Assembly (NCBI RefSeq): GCF_003344885.1
Contig: NZ_CP031155.1
Coordinates: 682,001-746,000 of the forward strand
Reading direction: 5' to 3'
DNA: 64,000 bases
Source: Altererythrobacter sp. ZODW24
GTDB taxonomy: Bacteria; Pseudomonadota; Alphaproteobacteria; Sphingomonadales; Sphingomonadaceae
Position numbers and translations under genes: made by a program. A model generated the notes under the pieces. That model saw only the letters and a list, made by a program, of their open reading frames with translations, was not told where the DNA came from and did not search any database. Shown here piece by piece: positions 35,382 to 45,196 of this stretch. The first letter of the stretch is position 1. Each line of letters starts with the position of its first letter.

Positions 35382-36488
35382 ATGACTTCGCAAAAAAATG
35401 ATTCCGAGAGCTATACATACGCAGGCGCTGGCGTCTCGATTGCCGCAGGAAACGCGTTGGTAAAGGCCATCGGCCCGCTCGCCAAATCGACCGCTCGCCC
35501 AGGTGCGACGTCCGAATTGGGCGGTTTTGGCGGGTTCTTCGACCCCAAGGCCGCGGGATACAGAGACCCGCTGTTGGTTGCTGCGAATGACGGGGTCGGC
35601 ACCAAGCTGAAGCTCGCCATTGAACATGACCGGCATGACACGGTCGGCGTGGATCTGGTCGCCATGTGCGTCAACGACCTGATCGTCCAAGGTGCCGAAC
35701 CGCTTTTCTTCCTTGATTACTTTGCGACTGGCGCCCTGGACAATGGTGTGGCCGAGCGCGTTGTCGCAGGGATTGCCGATGGCTGCTTGCAATCGGGATG
35801 CGCACTAATCGGCGGCGAAACAGCGGAAATGCCCGGCATGTATGCCGCGGGCGACTATGATCTCGCCGGTTTCTGTGTCGGTGCGGTTGAACGCGGCGAG
35901 CAACTGACGGGCGAGAAGGTTGCGCCGGGTCATGTACTGCTCGGCCTTGCGAGTTCGGGCGTGCATTCCAACGGTTATTCGCTGGTTCGCCGGCTGGCCG
36001 AAGACAAGGGCTGGAAACTAAACCGCCCCGCCCTGTTTGATCCTGACAAGCTGCTGATCGACCATTTGATTGAGCCGACGCGCATCTATGTAAAAATGCT
36101 ACTGCCCGCTATCCGCGCTGGTCTGGTCGATGCGCTCGCGCACATTACCGGCGGCGGACTGCTCGAGAATATTCCACGGATTCTTCCCGATGGCGCACAT
36201 GCCATGGTCGATGCAGATAGCTGGGAACAACCGCGCTTGATGGCTTTCCTGCAAGGTCAGGGGAATATCGAGCCGGAAGAAATGTCGCGCACATTCAATT
36301 GCGGTGTCGGCATGATCCTCGCCGTGCATCCTGACAAGGTCGAAGCCCTCACCGCCATGCTCGCCGAAAGCGGCGAAACGGCCATGCCAATTGGCAGGGT
36401 CGAAGCGGGCGACAAAGGCTGCAGCGTAACCGGGTCAGCCGGAACATGGTCTGCGAAATCGGACTGGAAAGCCAGCCACCTTGGCTGA
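35382..36488 (+). CDS. purM: Phosphoribosylformylglycinamidine cyclo-ligase
   Basis: 368-residue AIR synthetase that closes the imidazole ring. It has [81 protein letters not shown] and FNCGVGM, all family signatures. ATG 35382. Its 3' end overlaps purN by eight bases, giving a purM-purN operon as in many bacteria. Divergent from the DUF2066 gene. Confidence 0.96.
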   Translation: MTSQKNDSESYTYAGAGVSIAAGNALVKAIGPLAKSTARPGATSELGGFGGFFDPKAAGYRDPLLVAANDGVGTKLKLAIEHDRHDTVGVDLVAMCVNDLIVQGAEPLFFLDYFATGALDNGVAERVVAGIADGCLQSGCALIGGETAEMPGMYAAGDYDLAGFCVGAVERGEQLTGEKVAPGHVLLGLASSGVHSNGYSLVRRLAEDKGWKLNRPALFDPDKLLIDHLIEPTRIYVKMLLPAIRAGLVDALAHITGGGLLENIPRILPDGAHAMVDADSWEQPRLMAFLQGQGNIEPEEMSRTFNCGVGMILAVHPDKVEALTAMLAESGETAMPIGRVEAGDKGCSVTGSAGTWSAKSDWKASHLG

Positions 36489-37443
36489 TCGCGCACGGGT
36501 TGCGGTGATGGTTTCCGGAGGCGGGACCAATATGGCCGCCCTGCTCTATGCCAGCCGTCAGCCCGGCGCGATGTATGAGATCGTGCTGGTCGCCAGCAAC
36601 GATCCGAAAGCCGGGGCGATTACCTTGGCCGAAGCCGAGGGCATTCCGACCTTCGCGCTTTCCCACAAAGGTATGAAACGCCCCGAACACGACGCTGCAA
36701 TGAATGCCGCCATCCTCAAAAGCGGCGCTACGATGATCGCGCTTGCAGGCTACATGCGGGTGCTGGGTGCGGATTTCGTGCGTGGCTGGGACGGACGGAT
36801 GCTCAACGTGCATCCTTCGCTGCTGCCCAAATACCGCGGGCTGGAGACACATAAGCGCGCTATCGAGGCTGGTGACAGCCACGGCGGCGCCTCCGTTCAT
36901 CTGGTGACCGAAGAACTCGACGCTGGCGAAGTGTTAGGTCAGGCCGAAGTTGCAATCATTTCCGGCGACACAGTCGAAACCCTCGCCGCCCGCGTCAAAA
37001 TTGCCGAGCACCAGCTCTTCCCCCGCGTACTGAATGAATATGCCGGACGGCCATACGATGCTGACTGGATTCTCGAGCGGCTCCGCGCCTTGGCGTTGGA
37101 CTTGCCGGAGGCTGAAGAGCGCGATTCGCACGGTACACCGGGTTGGCGCACTGGCGGAAAGAGCGGCAAATACTTCGCCTATTTCAACAATAAGCATCAC
37201 GGCGAACCGCATGTTGCCTTGCTGGCAAAGACGAGCGGTCAGGACGAGATGGTAGCGCTGATCGAGCGCGATCCTGACACGTTTTTCCGCCCGGCCTATT
37301 ATGGCGCGAGCGGCTGGGTTGGCATTGTCCTCAACCGCCCGGATGCCGATTGGGAACAAGCCGCCCATTGGCTTCAACGCAGCTGGCAAGCGGTCGCGCC
37401 CAAACGGCTTACCAAACTTATCGACATAGCGGATGAGTTTTGA
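36481..37443 (+). CDS. purN: PurN fused to an MmcQ/YjbR-like domain
   Basis: 320-residue protein, about 110 residues longer than an ordinary GAR transformylase. Residues 1-200 are Pur[15 protein letters not shown], Asn109 and His111 in [12 protein letters not shown], and Asp147 in [12 protein letters not shown] match the E. coli catalytic trio. Residues about 205-320 resemble MmcQ/YjbR proteins: [50 protein letters not shown] and [11 protein letters not shown]. The start is TTG 36481 inside purM, because the first beta strand (RVAVMVSGG) needs residues before the ATG at 36508. There is no frameshift or stop between the halves. The role of the second domain is unknown. Confidence 0.85.
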   Translation: MADRARVAVMVSGGGTNMAALLYASRQPGAMYEIVLVASNDPKAGAITLAEAEGIPTFALSHKGMKRPEHDAAMNAAILKSGATMIALAGYMRVLGADFVRGWDGRMLNVHPSLLPKYRGLETHKRAIEAGDSHGGASVHLVTEELDAGEVLGQAEVAIISGDTVETLAARVKIAEHQLFPRVLNEYAGRPYDADWILERLRALALDLPEAEERDSHGTPGWRTGGKSGKYFAYFNNKHHGEPHVALLAKTSGQDEMVALIERDPDTFFRPAYYGASGWVGIVLNRPDADWEQAAHWLQRSWQAVAPKRLTKLIDIADEF

Positions 37444-37487
37444 TGTTCAGCCGTAAGTCACTGCGGCGGGCTAGGCTTTCCTAGTAT

Positions 37488-38696
37488 ATGCCGGTCCCTC
37501 CACGCCCTCACCCCTTGGCCCGCGCGCCGCTGGTCGACCGGATCGACGGGTGGATTGCGAAGGGTTGGGAACGCGGTTGGATTGACGAGGTTTCGCTTGA
37601 TCCGCATGAATTGCTGGCTGCGGGCAGCAAAGGCTTTCAGGTCGGCGATGAGGCTGGCGGACGCTCCGCCGAGGACATTGCCGATTGGCACTTGAGACTT
37701 GAGAAGCTGTGTCACTCAGTCACTCAAGAGGCGCGGCTCAACTCGATCGGTAAAGCATTCGCATATGGCTTGCTGACCCGGGCCATCCAGCAACGATTTG
37801 CGCTTGGCGAATTGTGGCGCAAGCGGCCTGAACTGCTTGAAACCAAACTCGCACCGCCGATCATCGTCGTCGGCCAAATGCGCTCAGGCACGACGCGTAT
37901 TCACCGCCTGCTGGCGGCCGACCCAGCCCATTCCGCAACGCGGTTTTGCGACAGCTGGCATCCCGTGCCGGAAAAACCGGACCTGCGCCCGATACGCGGC
38001 GGGTTGAAGCTATTTTTGGCGCGCAAACTCGATCCTTGGCTCGATACGCTGCACCCTTTTGGTGCCGCGCGAGCGGATGAAGAGCTCGGTTGGCTGGCCA
38101 TGGCATTCGATCACTGTGCTTATGAAGCGCAATGGCAAATCCCTTCCTTTGTTGAATTCAGCGAAGCACGAGATGCTGGTCCGGTTTACCGCGAGTTTGC
38201 GCGAATTCTGGCTACCGATGCGGCCAACCACGGCACTGCGCACCAGCCGCGAGTGATGAAGGTTCCGCAATTCGGCGAGGATTTATCCGAGTTGCTCGCT
38301 CAGTTCCCCGATGCCCGTGTGGTCGTATCACGGCGCGCACCTGACGAGGTTACCCGCAGCGCCGCCTCACTAGTGGCCAATCAAATGACCATCCAATCAG
38401 ATGCGGCGGATTTGGCCTCAATCGAGACTGAGTGGGAGCGCAAAGCTACACTGCGGCAAAAGCGCACAGAGGAAGCGCTCGCAAGTTTCACCGGCCCTGT
38501 TGCGGAAGCCGACTTCGCGCGACTTGGAGAGGACTGGGAAGCTGAGATCACAGCGCTCTATAGCGCGCTAGGTCTCGAACTCAGCGCAGCGGCACTTGCA
38601 GCTATGACCACAGAACAAAAAACAAATGCGCGCGCACTTCATACGAAGCACGGCGCGCATTTGAAAGAATTCGAAGCCGCAGAGGCCCAACCCTAA
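37488..38696 (+). CDS. PAPS-dependent sulfotransferase family protein
   Basis: 402-residue sulfotransferase-fold protein. The 5'-phosphosulfate loop is PIIVVGQMRSGTTRIHRLLA (about residues 123-142), and the 3'-phosphate site is VVVSRRAPDEVTRSAASLV, where the conserved Arg-Ser pair is present. Such cytoplasmic enzymes transfer sulfate from PAPS to an alcohol or sugar; the acceptor cannot be read from sequence. ATG 37488 has only a weak ribosome site. It lies 45 bases after purN and is convergent with ndk. Confidence 0.8.
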   Translation: MPVPPRPHPLARAPLVDRIDGWIAKGWERGWIDEVSLDPHELLAAGSKGFQVGDEAGGRSAEDIADWHLRLEKLCHSVTQEARLNSIGKAFAYGLLTRAIQQRFALGELWRKRPELLETKLAPPIIVVGQMRSGTTRIHRLLAADPAHSATRFCDSWHPVPEKPDLRPIRGGLKLFLARKLDPWLDTLHPFGAARADEELGWLAMAFDHCAYEAQWQIPSFVEFSEARDAGPVYREFARILATDAANHGTAHQPRVMKVPQFGEDLSELLAQFPDARVVVSRRAPDEVTRSAASLVANQMTIQSDAADLASIETEWERKATLRQKRTEEALASFTGPVAEADFARLGEDWEAEITALYSALGLELSAAALAAMTTEQKTNARALHTKHGAHLKEFEAAEAQP

Positions 38697-38718
38697 ACCA
38701 GGCCGGACCTGAGGCCAA

Positions 38719-39141
38719 TTAGCCGACGATTTCGTCTTCATTGAAGAAGTAAGCGATTTCGATAGCGGCGTTCTCGTCGCTGTCGCTGCCGTGGACCGAA
38801 TTGGCTTCGATGCTCTCGGCCACTTCCTTGCGGATCGTGCCTGGCGCGGCGTCAGCTGGGTTGGTCGCGCCCATGATGTCGCGGTTGCGCTGCATGGCGT
38901 TCTCGCCTTCGAGAACCTGTACAACGACCGGGCCGCTGATCATGAAATCGACGAGTTCGCCGAAGAATGGGCGTTCGCTGTGAACAGCGTAGAAGCCCTC
39001 AGCCTGCGCGCGAGTCATCTGAATCCGCTTGGAAGCAACGACGCGAAGGCCGGCGTCTTCCAGCATCTGGGTGACTTTACCGGTCAGGTTACGCTTGGTC
39101 GCGTCAGGCTTGATGATCGAAAAGGTGCGGGTAGCCGCCAT
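38719..39141 (-). CDS. ndk: Nucleoside-diphosphate kinase
   Basis: 140-residue NDP kinase, which balances NTP pools. It begins [19 protein letters not shown] and has the phosphohistidine in [16 protein letters not shown], with [20 protein letters not shown] before it. The start is ATG 39141, with AAGGAA upstream; longer starts are spurious because the family begins at TFSIIKPDA. Standard length. Separate from the neighbouring holC group by 90 bases. Confidence 0.96.
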   Translation of the reverse strand: MAATRTFSIIKPDATKRNLTGKVTQMLEDAGLRVVASKRIQMTRAQAEGFYAVHSERPFFGELVDFMISGPVVVQVLEGENAMQRNRDIMGATNPADAAPGTIRKEVAESIEANSVHGSDSDENAAIEIAYFFNEDEIVG

Positions 39142-39231
39142 GTGAATTTCCTTGGATGTTGTAGAGGGGAATATGTTGCGCGCGCCACTAGCGGGGAACG
39201 CGGGTTTGGGCAAGCCAATGTGCTTTGCGCG

Positions 39232-39669
39232 CTAGGCGACCTTCACCCACTTGCCGTCTTCCTGACGGAAAAAGCTGCGCTCCAACTCTTCCCCGCCGTC
39301 GAGGGAGCGCCATGTTGAGCGGGCATCTTCAACTGTAGCTTCTCCGAACAGCAGAAAGCTCCGGTCAAAGTCCGACGCACCATCGCGCCATTCGCCATCT
39401 GCGAAGACAACGTGGCTGGCTTTGTTGGCAGCGCCGCAATCGGAGGATAGCAGGATGGGCTGGCGATCCGCTCCGGCGGCATCAGCGCGGCCGTTTGCCA
39501 GAAAGGCTTCGGGCGCCGTTTCCCAAAGAACCTTGCCGATGCGGTCCAACTGCTCGCTATCTTTCGACACGACCAGCAAACGCTCGTCAGCCGCGCGCAC
39601 CTTTTGAGCGATCAGGGCAACGACCTTCTCGGCGGGATCACGGCTGAGCTGCCAGAAATCGACTTTCAT
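39232..39669 (-). CDS. holC: DNA polymerase III subunit chi
   Basis: 145-residue HolC, which links the clamp loader to single-strand-binding protein. Family sequence: [42 protein letters not shown] and LFDRSFLLF-like segment [12 protein letters not shown]. The start is ATG 39669, overlapping the stop of the DUF2256 gene as ATGA. In alphaproteobacteria holC commonly follows pepA; here a 53-residue gene sits between them. Fold assignment is good; identity is supported by the pepA neighbourhood. Confidence 0.88.
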   Translation of the reverse strand: MKVDFWQLSRDPAEKVVALIAQKVRAADERLLVVSKDSEQLDRIGKVLWETAPEAFLANGRADAAGADRQPILLSSDCGAANKASHVVFADGEWRDGASDFDRSFLLFGEATVEDARSTWRSLDGGEELERSFFRQEDGKWVKVA

Positions 39670-39827
39670 TCGGCTTTGCCTCCCGTGCCCTTGTTTCGCC
39701 GGCAACGCTCAGAACAAAACTTCACATTGTCCCAGTCGCGTTCCCACTTTTTGCGCCACGTGAATGGCAGGCCGCAGGCGGCGCAGTCCTTCGATGGAAG
39801 GTCCGCCTTTTGCCGCATGCGCCCCAT
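39666..39827 (-). CDS. DUF2256 small zinc-ribbon-like protein
   Basis: 53-residue protein, coupled to pepA (upstream) and holC (downstream, 4-base ATGA overlap). The sequence has [19 protein letters not shown], then [16 protein letters not shown]: two CxxC/CxxxC cysteine pairs, the pattern of DUF2256, a small family of unknown function that probably binds zinc. Start could be ATG 39827 (used here) or ATG 39818; both are in frame and neither has a clear ribosome site. It is short enough to be missed by length cutoffs. Confidence 0.78.
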   Translation of the reverse strand: MGRMRQKADLPSKDCAACGLPFTWRKKWERDWDNVKFCSERCRRNKGTGGKAE

Positions 39828-39836
39828 TGTTGCTGC

Positions 39837-41294
39837 TTATGCCTCCAGCACATCGCGGACATATTGATCGAGCACGCGCACGCCAAAGCCCGATGCGCCC
39901 TTGTCCCAAGTCGCACCCGGCTTGTCTGTCCAAACCGTCCCGGCAATATCGAGGTGCGCCCAAGGCGTACCCTTCTTGATAAAGCGGTGGAGGAACTGTG
40001 CTGCGGTAATCGAACCTGCGCCGCGCGGACCGACGTTGCGGATGTCGGCAATCGGGCTGTCGATCAGCTTGTCATAAGCGGGACCGATCGGCATCCGCCA
40101 CAGCTTGTCGCCGGTCGATTTGCCCGCTGCGATGAGCTTGTCCGATAAATCATCATCATTCGAGAAGCAGCCAGCATGTTCATGGCCGAGCGAAATGATG
40201 ATCGCGCCGGTTAGCGTTGCGAGATCGACCACAGCGGCTGGTTCATATGTCTTCTGCGTCCAGCAGAGTGCATCGCATAGAACAAGGCGACCTTCCGCAT
40301 CTGTGTTGATTACTTCGATGGTCTGACCATCCATGCTCTTAACCACGTCGCCGGGGCGCTGCGCATCTCCGTCAGGCATATTCTCGACGAGGCCGACCAC
40401 GCCGACGATATCAGCCTTGGCCTTGCGTCCAGCGAGCGCGAGCATCGTGCCTGCAACTGCACCAGCGCCGCCCATGTCGAACTTCATATCCTCCATGCCG
40501 GCACCCGGCTTGATCGAGATACCGCCTGTGTCGAAGGTAACGCCCTTGCCGACAAATGCGGTTGGCTTGGTGGCGGACGTCTCACCCTTCCAACGCATCG
40601 CGAGGATTTTGGAATCCTTGCGTGAGCCCTGCCCGACACCGAGGAGCGCGCCCATACCGAGCTCCTCCATGTCCTTTTCTTCAAGGATCACGAACTCCAC
40701 GCCCATGCCATCGAGGCGCTTCTTGCAGCGTTCGACGAAGCTGGCGGGATAAATCACATTGGCAGGCTCGGTCACCAGCTCGCGGGTAAATTCAACGCCC
40801 GCAGCAACCGCAGCGGAATCGGCCCATGCTGCCTCGGTTCCAGCAGGAGCGCCAACAACAGTAATGGCAGTAAGCGTCTTCTTCTGCTCTTCCTTCTGCG
40901 TCGTGCGGTACTGGTCCATCCGCCAGCCGCGCAGCCGCGCGCCCATCAGCAGAGCAGCTGCGCCTGCTGCAGTTACGCCGCTGTCGGTCAGATCGATTGC
41001 CAGAGCTTTCTCGCCTGACGTCAGGAATTTCACAGTCAGTGCCGCGCCGGCTTTCTCAAGATTGACTGCAACAGTCTTCGCATCCTTGGCTCCGCCGCCG
41101 AGCAATGCATTGCGCTGGCCTTCAGAACCGCCTTCACTCCAATATTCGAAAACCTGTCCGACTTTGCCCGTGAACCGGCTGGATTTCGCGCCGAATGCTA
41201 GATGCTGCGGCAAGCCGGCGTCCGCATCTTTCCAAGCGATGCGAGTGACCAAGCGGATATCGGCGGGAACGGCGTCGGAAAAAGTGATTTGCAT
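39837..41294 (-). CDS. pepA: Leucyl (cytosol) aminopeptidase
   Basis: 485-residue M17 aminopeptidase. The metal/catalytic segments are FVGKGVTFDTGGISIKPGAG and the signature NTDAEGRLVL, preceded by MDGQTIEVI; GTIWAH-like DIAGTVWTDKPG and FVRDVLEA-like ending DQYVRDVLEA close the domain. N-terminal half is the variable domain. Start ATG 41294 (QITFSDAV...) is chosen over an upstream in-frame start. Its 3' end is followed by a ten-base gap to the DUF2256 gene. Divergent from lptD. Confidence 0.95.
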   Translation of the reverse strand: MQITFSDAVPADIRLVTRIAWKDADAGLPQHLAFGAKSSRFTGKVGQVFEYWSEGGSEGQRNALLGGGAKDAKTVAVNLEKAGAALTVKFLTSGEKALAIDLTDSGVTAAGAAALLMGARLRGWRMDQYRTTQKEEQKKTLTAITVVGAPAGTEAAWADSAAVAAGVEFTRELVTEPANVIYPASFVERCKKRLDGMGVEFVILEEKDMEELGMGALLGVGQGSRKDSKILAMRWKGETSATKPTAFVGKGVTFDTGGISIKPGAGMEDMKFDMGGAGAVAGTMLALAGRKAKADIVGVVGLVENMPDGDAQRPGDVVKSMDGQTIEVINTDAEGRLVLCDALCWTQKTYEPAAVVDLATLTGAIIISLGHEHAGCFSNDDDLSDKLIAAGKSTGDKLWRMPIGPAYDKLIDSPIADIRNVGPRGAGSITAAQFLHRFIKKGTPWAHLDIAGTVWTDKPGATWDKGASGFGVRVLDQYVRDVLEA

Positions 41295-41396
41295 GTGGGC
41301 TCCGTTTCGGGATCGATTGTGCGGCAATTGAGGGCAAGCCCCCTATGCTGCGTTCATAGCATTGCAGTTAGGTGCGCGCGGTGCGATAGGCAAGCC

Positions 41397-43667
41397 ATGC
41401 TCCCCCGTCCGCAGTCCTTGCTGCAAGCCACTCAGCGGTGCTTGCCTACAATTCCGGCGACCCGCGCCGCCTTAATGGTGGGTGCGCTGGTATTGCCAAG
41501 CGCGGCTTTGGCTCAGGACGAAGCGCCCGCGCCCCAAGACACGCCTATCCTCGCAGCTCCAGAGCAGGAGCGGGAAATCGCCTTTGAGGCGGATGAGCTT
41601 TCGTACGATTCAGAAGGCGATATCGTCACCGCATCGGGTGACGTAATTCTCCAACGCGGCGACCAATCGGTGCGCGCCAACAATATTAGCTGGGACCGCA
41701 AGAGCGGTGCGATTCTGGCAAGCGGTAATGTCCGCTTCGTTGACGAAAACGGCAACCAGCTCTTCACCGAAAGCCTTGAGCTTACCGACGAGCTCAAAGC
41801 CGGTGCGATGGAAGATTTGCTGCTCGCCATGCGCGAAGGCGGCCGGTTGGCGGCACGCTCTGGCCTGCGCGATGAAAACGGCGCTATCCAATTATCGGAC
41901 GCCGCCTATTCAGCCTGCGCCGTGCAAGACAAAGATGGCTGCGCCAAAACACCTAGCTGGCGGATTACCGCCGACCGCGTGTCTTACGATCCGACAAACA
42001 GCATGATCCGGTTCAAGGGCGCCTATCTTGAGCTGTTCGGCGCACGCATTCTGCCGATGCCCGGCCTGGCCGTGCGCACTGATGGCCAAGCAGTGTCGGG
42101 CATCTTGGTGCCGGGGCTGAGGATTTCAGAGTCCAACGGGGTCGAAATAAACGGCAGTTACTATTTTAAGCTGGATAAAAACCGCGATCTCGAACTGGGC
42201 GCGTCGATCTATACCGAGGCTGCGCCGATGCTGAATGCGCATTACCGCCATTTGGGCGATGACGGCGCGTTACAAATTACCGGCTATGCAACCCGCAGCC
42301 AGCAATTGTCCCAAATTGCCGGAGTGGGTGATGGCGACCAAGAGTTCCGCGGCTATTTGGCAGTCAATGGCACGTTCCAATTCAGCCCGGAATGGAGCCT
42401 GACCACTTCGACCCGTCTCGTTACCGACCGCACTTTCCTGCGCCGCTACGACATTAGCAATGACGATCGGCTGCGCTCGATGATTGATGTCGAGCGGATC
42501 GATGATGATTCCTACCTCTCTATTGCTGGCTGGGCCACGCAAACTCTGCGCCCGGGTGATAATCAATCTGACGAACCAATCGCGCTGCCGCTGATCGACT
42601 ATCGCCGTCGTCTGACCGATCCGGTGCTAGGCGGCAGAGTCGAATTGCACGCCAATACGCTCGCTCTCTATCGCGCCGTCGGCCAAGATACACAGCGCGC
42701 CTTCGCCGGTGCACGCTGGGATATGCGGCGGCTGACGGGCGCCGGACAGGAAATCACATTCACTGCTTTGGCGCGCGGAGATGTCTATCATGCGGATGAC
42801 ACCGCATTGACCCAGACTGCAATTTACGCTGGCAATGAAGGCTGGGAGGCGCGCGCAATTGGCCTTGCGGCAGTTGACGTTAAATGGCCCTTCGTCGGCG
42901 AGGCTTTTGGCGGGACGCAAATATTTACGCCGCGTGTCCAGATCGTCGCCTCACCCGAAATCAAGAATTTGGCGATCCCCAACGAAGACGCTCGCGCGGT
43001 CGATCTAGAAGATAGCAATCTTTTCGCGCTTAACCGCTTCCCCGGTTATGACAGGGTCGAAGATGGCGCGCGCCTAACCTACGGACTGGATTGGGAGCTG
43101 ACCCGGCCGGGCCTACGGGTCAAAACGACCGTCGGGCAGTCCTACCGCCTCACCAATTTCCGCGATGTACTGCCGGATGGCACAGGCCTGTCAGACCGTT
43201 GGTCCGATTTCGTTGGCCGCACCGAAGTGCGTTACAAAGACTTCGTCTCGCTGACCCACCGTTTCCGCCTCGACAAAGACAACCTTGCAGTCCGGCGTAA
43301 CGAGTTCGATGTGACCGTCGGCACGCGCAAGACCTATCTTGAGCTCGGCTATTTGCGCCTCAACCGCAATATTCAAGACTTTGAAGATTTGCAGGACCGC
43401 GAAGAACTACGGGTCGCAGGCCGCGTGAAATTCGCGCGCTATTTCTCGCTGTTCGGTTCGGGCGTAATCAACCTGACCGACCGGGAAGAAGACCCCACAT
43501 TTACATCGGACGGTTTTGAACCGCTGCGAACGCGCGTGGGTGTTGCCTATACGGATGATTGCATCGAAATGGGCGCGACATGGCGGCGCGATTACGCCGC
43601 TCAGGGCGATGCAGAACGCGGCAACACTTTTCAGGTGTTCTTCGCCTTGCGAAATTTGGGGTTCTGA
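41397..43667 (+). CDS. lptD: LPS-assembly outer-membrane protein LptD
   Basis: 756-residue LptD. A signal peptide ends at LPSAALAQDEA; an OstA-like periplasmic jellyroll follows (FEADELSYDSEGDIVTASGD, SVRANNISWDRKSG, ASGNVRFVDENG), then a long beta-barrel, which together with LptE inserts LPS in the outer membrane. C-terminal ends with QVFFALRNLGF, aromatic at the end as for barrel proteins. The cysteines that form LptD disulfides in E. coli (two pairs) seem reduced here: cysteines are near YSACAVQDKDGC and DDCIEMG. ATG 41397 has an AGG site. First gene of lptD-surA-pdxA-rsmA. Confidence 0.93.
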   Translation: MLPRPQSLLQATQRCLPTIPATRAALMVGALVLPSAALAQDEAPAPQDTPILAAPEQEREIAFEADELSYDSEGDIVTASGDVILQRGDQSVRANNISWDRKSGAILASGNVRFVDENGNQLFTESLELTDELKAGAMEDLLLAMREGGRLAARSGLRDENGAIQLSDAAYSACAVQDKDGCAKTPSWRITADRVSYDPTNSMIRFKGAYLELFGARILPMPGLAVRTDGQAVSGILVPGLRISESNGVEINGSYYFKLDKNRDLELGASIYTEAAPMLNAHYRHLGDDGALQITGYATRSQQLSQIAGVGDGDQEFRGYLAVNGTFQFSPEWSLTTSTRLVTDRTFLRRYDISNDDRLRSMIDVERIDDDSYLSIAGWATQTLRPGDNQSDEPIALPLIDYRRRLTDPVLGGRVELHANTLALYRAVGQDTQRAFAGARWDMRRLTGAGQEITFTALARGDVYHADDTALTQTAIYAGNEGWEARAIGLAAVDVKWPFVGEAFGGTQIFTPRVQIVASPEIKNLAIPNEDARAVDLEDSNLFALNRFPGYDRVEDGARLTYGLDWELTRPGLRVKTTVGQSYRLTNFRDVLPDGTGLSDRWSDFVGRTEVRYKDFVSLTHRFRLDKDNLAVRRNEFDVTVGTRKTYLELGYLRLNRNIQDFEDLQDREELRVAGRVKFARYFSLFGSGVINLTDREEDPTFTSDGFEPLRTRVGVAYTDDCIEMGATWRRDYAAQGDAERGNTFQVFFALRNLGF

Positions 43668-43816
43668 CGGGGCTGCGGACCATCCACAGATACATTTGGC
43701 AGCGGTCCCGCTTTCAGCTATCGGCGCAGATGTCAGCTAGGGTTAAGAAGCCGTCAGGCATTAGGCAGGCAACAATTTGACAGGTGCAGCTTTGCACCGC
43801 TTACAGGATTTTTCGT

Positions 43817-45184
43817 GTGATCGGGTTCATTAAACTCAAGACTTCCAATTCCTTGCGCGCCATCGCGCTTGCCAGTGCGGCCCTCGCCTGCACCACTTTT
43901 GCTGCCGTGCCAGGCTCTGCACAGGTTTCCGGTGGCGGAGCGAATTCGCTCAATATTCCGGCTGATGTCACATTACTGGGAAAGAACGACCCCTATAATC
44001 GCAAGGCAACCGCGGTCGTAAACGGTCAAGTCATCACAGGTACCGACGTCGAACAGCGCGTTGCATTGCTGGTCGCGGCCAGTGAAGGCGAAATTCCGGC
44101 TGAGGAAATGGAGCGCCTGCGCATGCAAGTGCTGCGTAATTTGATCGACGAAACGCTGCAAATCCAGGAGGCGAAAGCGCAAGAGATTGTGATCTCGCAA
44201 GCTGAAATTGATCAGAGTTACCAGCGTGTTGCGGTACAGAATTTCGGTCAAAATGCCGGTCAGATGGACACTTATCTTGCGCAGATCGGGTCCTCTCCTG
44301 CATCGCTGAAGCGCCAGATTGAAGGTGAGCTGGCTTGGCAGAATTTGCTCGGCAGCACGATCAGCCCGTTCATCAACGTATCGCTCGACGAAGTAACCGA
44401 ACTGCTTGAGCGGCTCGAAGCTTCTCGCGGTACCGAAGAGTACCGGCTCGGCGAAATCTATCTTTCCGCAACCACGGAAACGCGCCCAGCGGTGATGGAA
44501 AACGCCCGCCGGATCATCGACCAACTCCGCGAAGGCGGCAGCTTCGTTGCCTATGCACGGCAGTTTTCCGAAGCGTCGACCGCTGCAGTTGGCGGCGATT
44601 TGGGTTGGCTGCGCTTGCCGCAACTGCCTGCTGAACTCGGCGTCGTTGCCCGTGAAATGCAACCTGGCCAGCTGGTCGGCCCAATCGACATTCCCGGCGG
44701 CATGTCGATCCTTTATATGATCGACAAACGACAGGTTCTGATGTCCGATCCGCGCGATGCTCTACTCAGCCTCAAGCAGATTTCGATCCAGATCGATCCT
44801 ACGCAGGGCGAAACGGCGGCGCAGCAGCGTGTAGCGGAGTTCACGCAGGCCGTGAACGCAATTCCGGGTTGCGGCGCCGCTGAAACGGCAGCTGCGGCGA
44901 TGGGCGCTGACATTGTCACCAATGATCAGGTGCAAGTCCGCGCGCTGCCAGACGCTTTGCAATCCGCGATGCTGCAACTTCAGCTTGGTCAGGTTACGCC
45001 GCCATTCGGCTCGATCGAAGATGGCATCCGTGTGCTGATGCTGTGCGGCCGCGATGATCCAAAGGCCGCAACCGGCCCCAGCTTCGACCAACTGAAAAAC
45101 CAGCTGGAAGAAGATCGCATCAACAAGCGCGCCACACGTTATCTGCGCGATCTGCGCAATGACGCGCTGATCCGCTACAACTAA
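43817..45184 (+). CDS. surA: SurA-like periplasmic peptidyl-prolyl isomerase/chaperone
   Basis: 455-residue periplasmic chaperone for outer-membrane proteins. The signal peptide is GFIKLKTSNSLRAIALASAA ending about PGSAQ. A SurA_N domain (ATAVVNGQVITGTDVEQRVA onward) is followed by one parvulin domain (YRLGEIYLSATTETRPAVME, GGDLGWLRLPQLPAELG) and a more degenerate second one at about residues 325-440. The start is GTG 43817, eight bases after AGGA (43805-43808); a GTG at 43784 lacks a ribosome site. It lies between lptD and pdxA in the usual order. A TTGACA at 43777-43782 has no good -10 at a compatible place. Confidence 0.9.
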   Translation: MIGFIKLKTSNSLRAIALASAALACTTFAAVPGSAQVSGGGANSLNIPADVTLLGKNDPYNRKATAVVNGQVITGTDVEQRVALLVAASEGEIPAEEMERLRMQVLRNLIDETLQIQEAKAQEIVISQAEIDQSYQRVAVQNFGQNAGQMDTYLAQIGSSPASLKRQIEGELAWQNLLGSTISPFINVSLDEVTELLERLEASRGTEEYRLGEIYLSATTETRPAVMENARRIIDQLREGGSFVAYARQFSEASTAAVGGDLGWLRLPQLPAELGVVAREMQPGQLVGPIDIPGGMSILYMIDKRQVLMSDPRDALLSLKQISIQIDPTQGETAAQQRVAEFTQAVNAIPGCGAAETAAAAMGADIVTNDQVQVRALPDALQSAMLQLQLGQVTPPFGSIEDGIRVLMLCGRDDPKAATGPSFDQLKNQLEEDRINKRATRYLRDLRNDALIRYN

Positions 45185-45196
45185 GGCGCCTGCACC

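Noticed and set aside
34621-35385. 254-residue plus-strand frame opposite the DUF2066 gene
   Set aside because: No domain, no ribosome site, and codon bias fits the minus strand.
39142-39231. Possible small RNA or riboswitch before ndk
   Set aside because: No stable stem-loop or conserved aptamer feature was seen; only an ordinary ribosome site.
43777-43816. TTGACA and GGTGCA...TGCACC before surA as a promoter
   Set aside because: A start 17 bases on would cut off the AGGA site of surA, and the -10 is poor; surA is more simply read from lptD.
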